Assembly (NCBI GenBank): GCA_963578655.1
Contig: CAUZEB010000061.1
Span: forward strand, 1 to 9,912
Source: CAUZEB01 sp963578655
Lineage (GTDB): Bacteria > Chloroflexota > Dehalococcoidia > Lucifugimonadales > CAUZEB01
Length of the DNA stretch: 9,912 nucleotides
Reading direction: 5' to 3'
Each line of letters starts with the position of its first letter. The stretch's first letter is position 1. Of the stretch, positions 6,124 through 9,912 are shown piece after piece. The notes under the pieces were generated by a model that had not been told where the DNA came from, searched no databases, and worked only from the letters and a program-made list of their open reading frames with translations. A program made the translations under genes and the position numbers.

Positions 6124-7359
6124 TTATTTGTACAATCGCAGAGTGATCTCCTCACCGGCATAGAGACCGCTCCGATCTAAGGGAATCTTTAAGATCGCAT
6201 CCGACCGTACCAGACTGTGGATTAAGTTTGACTTGCCAAATATAGGTTCAGCACATAACTCCCCTTCTACAGTCATTAATTTTACTTGAACGTAATCTTC
6301 ACGGCCTGGCACAGAAGCAACGTCGCGCAACAACTTTGCATTTGTAGTTGGACGGTCTAATGATTGACTACATCTGCTGAGCACCTGAATTGTTGGTCGT
6401 ACGACGAGGTCGAACGCTATCATAGCTGATACCGGATTTCCTGGAAGACCAAATATAGGTTTGGAATCAATTAGTCCTACGATTGTCGGCTTTCCTGGTT
6501 TGATTGAAATGCCGTGGGTTAAAACACCTGGATTACCGAGGTTGGATATAATATCGGATGTTAAGTCTCTACTGCTAACAGAGCTCCCTGCAGAAAAAAC
6601 CACAATGTCTCCTGAATCCATCCCCTTCAAAGCGGCCGATCGCTGCGCATTATAATCGTCCTTTACTGTCGGAGACATTATTGGGATACCTCCGCATTCG
6701 ATTACAAGAGAGTAAATGGTGTAGCTGTTTATATCACGTATCTGACCTGGCTTTGGCTTTATGTTGGGAGAAACCAGTTCATCTCCAGTGGATATAATAT
6801 AGACACGTGGTTGTCGAGCTACCTTGACTTGAGTAATCCCTAGGGCAAGAAGCCCGCCTATGTCTTGAGCTCTTATGCGGTGTCCTTTGGGTAAAATTGA
6901 ATCTGATTTACGAATGTCCTCGCCTATCTGGATCATGTTTTCACCTGGGGCAACGGCACGGACGACTTCGATAGTATTTTCACTGACAGATTGAGTGTGC
7001 TCCATCATTACTACAGCATCTGAGCCATTCTCCAGCATACCTCCTGTATATACTTTAGAAGCTTGACCGGGATTCAAAGTGTTATTGGCAATTTCTCCCA
7101 TTGATACTTCACCTATCACTTCCAAATAAACGGGTAATCCCTCAGTGGCACCAAATGTATCCGCCGATCTGATAGAGTAACCGTCCATAGTAGAACGCTG
7201 GAAACAGGGTAGATCTTCGGGTGAGAATAAATCATCATATGTAATTCTTCCCAAGGTCTGTTGTGTTTGCAGGATTTCGTGCCCTAAATCATCTATCAAA
7301 AGCTTTTTTAATTCATTGAAGGCTGCTTCTGGAGTTGAGACATTAAAAAACTCAGGCAT
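6124..7359 (-). CDS. moeA: Molybdopterin molybdotransferase (MoeA), single-domain
   Basis: A 411-residue MoeA of normal length, which catalyses the metal insertion step of Mo/W cofactor synthesis in the cytoplasm. Visible motifs: STMDGYS (56-62), where D59 corresponds to a residue important in E. coli MoeA; KVYTGGMLENGSDAVVMME (102-120); STGDEL (190-195); FSAGSSVSSRDLT (255-267); KPGKPT (287-292); and GLPGNPVSA (304-312). The C-terminal domain IV (about 335-410) is present, so the protein is complete. The ATG at 7359 has AAGGGG seven bases upstream and a candidate promoter directly before it. It is followed after 89 nt by a second, fused MoeA of clearly different sequence. The pair may divide molybdate and tungstate insertion between them, as proposed for other organisms with two MoeA proteins, but nothing in the sequence proves which handles which metal. 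Confidence 0.94.
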   Translation of the reverse strand: MPEFFNVSTPEAAFNELKKLLIDDLGHEILQTQQTLGRITYDDLFSPEDLPCFQRSTMDGYSIRSADTFGATEGLPVYLEVIGEVSMGEIANNTLNPGQASKVYTGGMLENGSDAVVMMEHTQSVSENTIEVVRAVAPGENMIQIGEDIRKSDSILPKGHRIRAQDIGGLLALGITQVKVARQPRVYIISTGDELVSPNIKPKPGQIRDINSYTIYSLVIECGGIPIMSPTVKDDYNAQRSAALKGMDSGDIVVFSAGSSVSSRDLTSDIISNLGNPGVLTHGISIKPGKPTIVGLIDSKPIFGLPGNPVSAMIAFDLVVRPTIQVLSRCSQSLDRPTTNAKLLRDVASVPGREDYVQVKLMTVEGELCAEPIFGKSNLIHSLVRSDAILKIPLDRSGLYAGEEITLRLYK

Positions 7360-7382
7360 GATTTGGCCCCTTGAAAAGATTA

Positions 7383-7399
7383 AGACAATTGTATTGTCT
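7383..7399. promoter_or_regulatory. Perfect 17-bp inverted repeat, possible operator of the moeA promoter
   Basis: AGACAAT-TGT-ATTGTCT on the plus strand: two perfect 7-bp arms around a 3-nt centre. It covers the predicted -10 box and ends 24 nt before the moeA start codon. A dimeric regulator bound here would block RNA polymerase. I do not recognise it as the binding site of a named regulator such as ModE. No regulator gene is present in the window. Confidence 0.45.
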
Positions 7400-7417
7400 A
7401 CTGTACTATATCTTCAA
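7388..7417 (-). promoter_or_regulatory. Candidate sigma-70-like promoter for moeA and the downstream operon
   Basis: On the minus strand TTGAAG (7417-7412) and TACAAT (7393-7388) are separated by 18 nt. The -10 box matches five of six consensus bases and the -35 box four of six. Transcription would start near 7381, leaving a leader of about 20 nt that contains the AAGGGG ribosome site. The -10 box lies within a perfect inverted repeat, which suggests control by a repressor. Prediction by eye. Confidence 0.42.
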
Positions 7418-7462
7418 TAATTTGGTTTTAGGCAGTTTCCTTCAATTAAACCCCTAAGTTAC

Positions 7463-7546
7463 ACGTTCCAATATTTTGAAGATTAATAACCTAACAGTGG
7501 AAACTTCTGGTGGTTGTCGGAACGTTTCTAAGGGATAATAGGTTAT
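7463..7546. repeat. Two interleaved inverted repeats in the fhs-moeA gap
   Basis: This lies in the 233-nt gap between fhs and moeA. ACGTTCC (7463-7469) pairs with GGAACGT (7519-7525). ATAACCTA (7486-7493) pairs with TAGGTTAT (7539-7546). The order A-B-A'-B' is that of a pseudoknot. A competing local hairpin, GATAA-TAGG-TTATC, covers 7534-7547. It lies upstream of the candidate moeA promoter, so it would be transcribed only on a message running through from fhs. I do not recognise a known riboswitch here. Confidence 0.3.
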
Positions 7547-7592
7547 CTACCATACGGCACTGCCACGAATTCAGTAGGCTGCTAGATGAAGA

Positions 7593-9215
7593 TTAGAGTC
7601 CAATAATACGACCCTCATCATCTACATCGAGTTTTCTCGGAGAACCTGGTAGACCGGGCATTGTGACGATACTTCCTGCGATAGGATAGAGGAACCCGGC
7701 TCCAAGAGAGGCACGTATGTCCGAAACTTGGAATACGTAGTTTGATGGCTTTCCTTTTAACCTAGGATTATGCGACAAGGAGAGATGAGTCTTTGCCATA
7801 CAAATAGGCAATTTGTCCCACCCTAAATTTGTATAAGCCCTCAGTTTTTTTTCAGCTAAAGCACTCCATCGTACTTCTTCTGCCCCGTATACTTTCTGCG
7901 CCAGCGCCAGTACCTTGTCTTTAATTGAAGCCCCGATTTCGTATAAATAAGTAACATCGGGGGTTTTACCTGAAGTCACCGAAACCAATGTTTCGGCTAA
8001 CTCGATGGCACCTTGACCACCTTTTTCAAACACATCGATCTCAATAGCTGCATAGGCTCCAGCCGCCTCAGATCCTTTTTTAACGATTCCAATCTCTTTT
8101 TCAGAGTCTGACGTGAATTTATTGATAGCAACAACTACTGGAAGGCCGAAATAACCTATCATTTTCACTAGGTGTTCTAAATTAGGCATGCCTTGATGCA
8201 CTGCGTCTTCATTAACTTTATCTAACTGGCTAGATTTTACACCACCGTGTGATTTTAAAGCTCTTATGGAAACTACTAGAACCACAGCACTTGGTTCTAG
8301 GTTGTGGAATCTGGCTTTGATATGCATATATTTTTCGAATCCCAAATCTGCCCCGAATCCTGCTTCTGTGAGCACATAATCAGCATATTGTAGGGCGATT
8401 TGATCCGCAATGACTGAACTACATCCATGGGCTATGTTACCGAAAGGTCCCGTATGCACGAAAACGGGTTGACCCTCTGAAGTCTGAACAAGATTGGGTA
8501 GGATAGCATGCCGTAGCAAAGACATCATTGAACCAACCGCTCCAATATCGTGTGCCGTAACAGGAAGTCCAGCATTTGTAAAACCCACAACTATTTTACT
8601 CAGTCTACTGCGTAGGTCTTCTAATCCTGTAGTCAAAGCTAGTATAGCCATTATTTCCGAGGCTGTAACAATATCGAATCCGGACTGACGTAGAGGTGCG
8701 TTGGAGGCATTACCAAGCCCTGTCACGATATCCCTTAAAGAGCGTTCTTCTACGTCTGTAACTCGTCTCCATATGATGTCAACAGGTGTAAAACCTGGGA
8801 TAAGGTGTCTCTGAGCTACGTTGTCAGTTAGGGCAGCCAGGAGATTATGAGCGGAACCAACTGCGTGAGCGTCTCCAGTAAAGTGGATATTGATTTCATC
8901 TTCCGGTTCTATCTTTGAAGCCCCTCCGCCCGTGCCTCCACCTTTTATTCCAAATATCGGTCCTAATGATGGCTCCCTCAAATTCGCCACGACGTTCTTT
9001 TTTATTTGTCCAAATCCTTGTGCCAATCCTATGGTTGTTGTTGTTTTACCTTCTCCTGCTTTCGTAGGCGTAATGCCCGTGATGACGATCATTTTTCCTC
9101 GTTTTGCACTATTATCCCTAATTTCCAAGGGGACCTTAGCTTTATGAAACCCGTATGGGATGAGGAGTTTTGGGTCTAATCCTAACTTCTTTGCGATTGT
9201 TGTAATCGGGTCCAT
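7593..9215 (-). CDS. fhs: Formate-tetrahydrofolate ligase (formyl-THF synthetase)
   Basis: Joins formate to tetrahydrofolate using ATP, giving 10-formyl-THF for the methyl branch of the acetyl-CoA pathway or for biosynthesis; cytoplasmic. The 540 residues show the P-loop TKAGEGKTTT (51-60), REPSLGPIFGIKGG (80-93), NIHFTGDAHAVGSAHNLLAA (109-128), the VQTSEGQPVFVHTGPFGNIAHG block, TEAGFGADLGFEK, ALKSHGG and the C-terminal MPGLPGSP. The DNHxxQGN stretch usual in this family is replaced by DNVAQRHLIPGF, so the enzyme is a divergent member. I chose the ATG at 9215, with GAAGG seven bases upstream; an in-frame GTG at 9251 would add 12 residues but has a poorly placed ribosome site. The DIEIAQ-like leader of many homologues is missing with either start. 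It is the first gene of the minus-strand series, 233 nt before moeA, and probably has its own promoter. Confidence 0.94.
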   Translation of the reverse strand: MDPITTIAKKLGLDPKLLIPYGFHKAKVPLEIRDNSAKRGKMIVITGITPTKAGEGKTTTTIGLAQGFGQIKKNVVANLREPSLGPIFGIKGGGTGGGASKIEPEDEINIHFTGDAHAVGSAHNLLAALTDNVAQRHLIPGFTPVDIIWRRVTDVEERSLRDIVTGLGNASNAPLRQSGFDIVTASEIMAILALTTGLEDLRSRLSKIVVGFTNAGLPVTAHDIGAVGSMMSLLRHAILPNLVQTSEGQPVFVHTGPFGNIAHGCSSVIADQIALQYADYVLTEAGFGADLGFEKYMHIKARFHNLEPSAVVLVVSIRALKSHGGVKSSQLDKVNEDAVHQGMPNLEHLVKMIGYFGLPVVVAINKFTSDSEKEIGIVKKGSEAAGAYAAIEIDVFEKGGQGAIELAETLVSVTSGKTPDVTYLYEIGASIKDKVLALAQKVYGAEEVRWSALAEKKLRAYTNLGWDKLPICMAKTHLSLSHNPRLKGKPSNYVFQVSDIRASLGAGFLYPIAGSIVTMPGLPGSPRKLDVDDEGRIIGL

Positions 9216-9292
9216 TATTCTACCTTCATACTTGGATAAGCCAAGTGACACAGTTTAGTATTTTCCTCAAATTGCGGATGAACACATACTGT

Positions 9293-9323
9293 TAATGCCA
9301 ATCCCTGATTCACGATTGCATTA
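9293..9323. repeat. Hairpin/dyad in the fhs leader
   Basis: TAATGCCAATC (9293-9303) and GATTGCATTA (9314-9323) form a 10-bp stem with one bulged base and a 10-nt loop. It lies immediately downstream of the predicted fhs -10 box and about 80 nt before the fhs ATG. Neither side has a T-run, so it is not a terminator. It could be an operator dyad or an RNA stem at the 5' end of the message. Confidence 0.38.
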
Positions 9324-9326
9324 GAA

Positions 9327-9335
9327 ATTGTAGCA
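9327..9335 (-). promoter_or_regulatory. Candidate extended -10 promoter of fhs
   Basis: TGCTACAAT on the minus strand has both the TG extension and a five-of-six -10 box, the same TACAAT hexamer as before moeA. No good -35 box is seen at 16-18 nt, which extended -10 promoters can tolerate. Transcription would start near 9320, giving a leader of roughly 105 nt. Confidence 0.3.
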
Positions 9336-9510
9336 CACTCGTTTGGGCACTGAAATCTAAAGGAAGCCTGCTTGCGTCCTAAGGCAATATGTTCTAGTCT
9401 ACAATTCCTTTTAAAATTTTGGGGAAAGAACCTTGATAATTAATACCATGATCACCGTCAGTTAGGACTTATATCTACCATAGCGGAAAATGAATGGAGA
9501 GAGGGCACCT

Positions 9511-9912
9511 ATGATTGAGGAATTAGATTTAGAAGGTCGAAAGGCCATTGTTACAGGGAGTAGCAGAGGTATTGGTAAGTCAATAGCTCTCGTTTTAGCG
9601 GAGGCTGGAGCGGATGTGGTAATCGCATCTAGGACAGTTGCGGATATTGAGCAAACTGCTCAAGAAGTTAGAGGTTTTGGTAGGGATGCAATTGCTATTC
9701 AAACTGATGTTACTAAATCTGAACAAGTAGATGCTATGGTAGATAAGGCTATCAATTATTTTGGTTCCATCGACATAATGGTTAATAATGCAGGACAATT
9801 ACTTAGATTACCAACGGTTCCGTTGCCAAATTCATCATTTAAGACTCCGACAGTTACTAGGGAAAGTATTAGTCGGACTTCTGATGAAGAATGGTCATCA
9901 ATAATGAAAGCT
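9511..9912 (+). CDS. SDR-family NAD(P)-dependent oxidoreductase, partial (first 134 residues)
   Basis: Short-chain dehydrogenase/reductase with a Rossmann fold; cytoplasmic. The cofactor loop is TGSSRGIG (15-22). An arginine at the end of strand two (ASRT) hints at NADP preference. TDVT follows strand three, and NNAG comes after FGSIDIMV. The stretch after NNAG is longer than in most SDRs: about 30 residues rich in P, T and S before DEEWSS. I recall this insertion from a group of bacterial SDRs. The catalytic Ser/Tyr/Lys residues lie beyond the right edge, so activity and substrate are unknown. The ATG at 9511 has GAGAGG about six bases upstream. An in-frame ATG at 9490 would add seven residues but has no ribosome site. 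It is divergent from fhs and need not be related in function to the Mo/W cluster. Confidence 0.9.
   Translation, partial: MIEELDLEGRKAIVTGSSRGIGKSIALVLAEAGADVVIASRTVADIEQTAQEVRGFGRDAIAIQTDVTKSEQVDAMVDKAINYFGSIDIMVNNAGQLLRLPTVPLPNSSFKTPTVTRESISRTSDEEWSSIMKA

Larger units (their letters stand above)
9252..9510. other. Divergent intergenic region between fhs and the SDR gene
   Basis: Together with the 36 nt before the chosen fhs start, this is a 295-nt gap. It holds the candidate fhs promoter and dyad listed separately. For the SDR gene I see only weak elements: TTGATA at 9433 and TTATAT near 9469 do not sit at proper spacing to suitable partners. No small ORF with a ribosome site, tRNA or tetrahydrofolate-riboswitch-like core is apparent. 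Confidence 0.5.

Noticed and set aside
7548..7592. Rho-independent terminator after fhs
   Set aside because: Only a 4-bp GGCA-C-TGCC stem without a T-run was found near the stop codon.
9216..9251. GTG at 9251 as the fhs start
   Set aside because: GAGGA lies 12 nt away, whereas the ATG at 9215 has GAAGG at normal spacing; kept as an alternative only.
9252..9510. Tetrahydrofolate riboswitch upstream of fhs
   Set aside because: Expected because of the gene's function, but I could not find the conserved core; only a simple stem is visible.
9595..9798. 67-codon minus-strand open frame within the SDR gene
   Set aside because: The plus-strand SDR motifs TGSSRGIG and NNAG are unmistakable over the same bases; the antisense frame has no family features.

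Overview
The window reads as bacterial chromosome: compact genes with Shine-Dalgarno sites, sigma-70-like promoter elements, GTG/TTG as well as ATG start codons, and a moderately AT-leaning composition by eye. It carries no rRNA, tRNA, mobile element, CRISPR array or other lineage marker. An anaerobic-type or facultative lineage with tungsten/molybdenum enzymes and folate C1 metabolism fits. A Chloroflexota (SAR202-like) origin is possible from the style of the SDR and of the cofactor genes, but this is a low-confidence guess.

Layout: eight genes lie on the minus strand and are read from right to left. They are fhs (formate-tetrahydrofolate ligase, 9215 to 7593), a plain moeA (7359 to 6124), a second moeA fused to a periplasmic-binding-protein-like domain (6034 to 4088), mobA (4047 to 3436), a MoaD/ThiS-like carrier (3397 to 3116), a tungsten-type aldehyde:ferredoxin oxidoreductase (3107 to 1287), a NuoE-like [2Fe-2S] subunit (1041 to 574), and a NuoF-like NADH/FMN subunit that starts at a TTG at 581 and runs off the left edge. 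One gene is on the plus strand: an SDR oxidoreductase starting at 9511 and cut by the right edge. It is divergent from fhs across a 295-nt intergenic region.

How the genes fit together: the middle block (two MoeA, MobA, MoaD) inserts Mo or W into pterin and finishes the cofactor. The AOR and NuoE/NuoF form the redox part and should pass electrons between a W/Mo enzyme and NAD(H). MobA makes the guanine dinucleotide form of the cofactor, which AOR-family enzymes do not use. A bis-MGD enzyme, most simply a formate dehydrogenase catalytic subunit, is therefore expected just left of the window, after nuoF. With fhs at the head, the set would connect CO2/formate, formyl-THF, aldehyde/acid chemistry and NADH.

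Regulatory structure worth attention: a promoter-like site before moeA whose -10 box lies inside a perfect 17-bp inverted repeat; a hairpin near the likely fhs transcription start; interleaved (pseudoknot-order) inverted repeats in the fhs-moeA gap; a hairpin between the two moeA genes; and the MoaD Gly-Gly codons, which also appear to be the ribosome binding site of the AOR gene. I found no clearly new multi-gene system. The cluster is an unusual but recognisable Mo/W C1-redox island.
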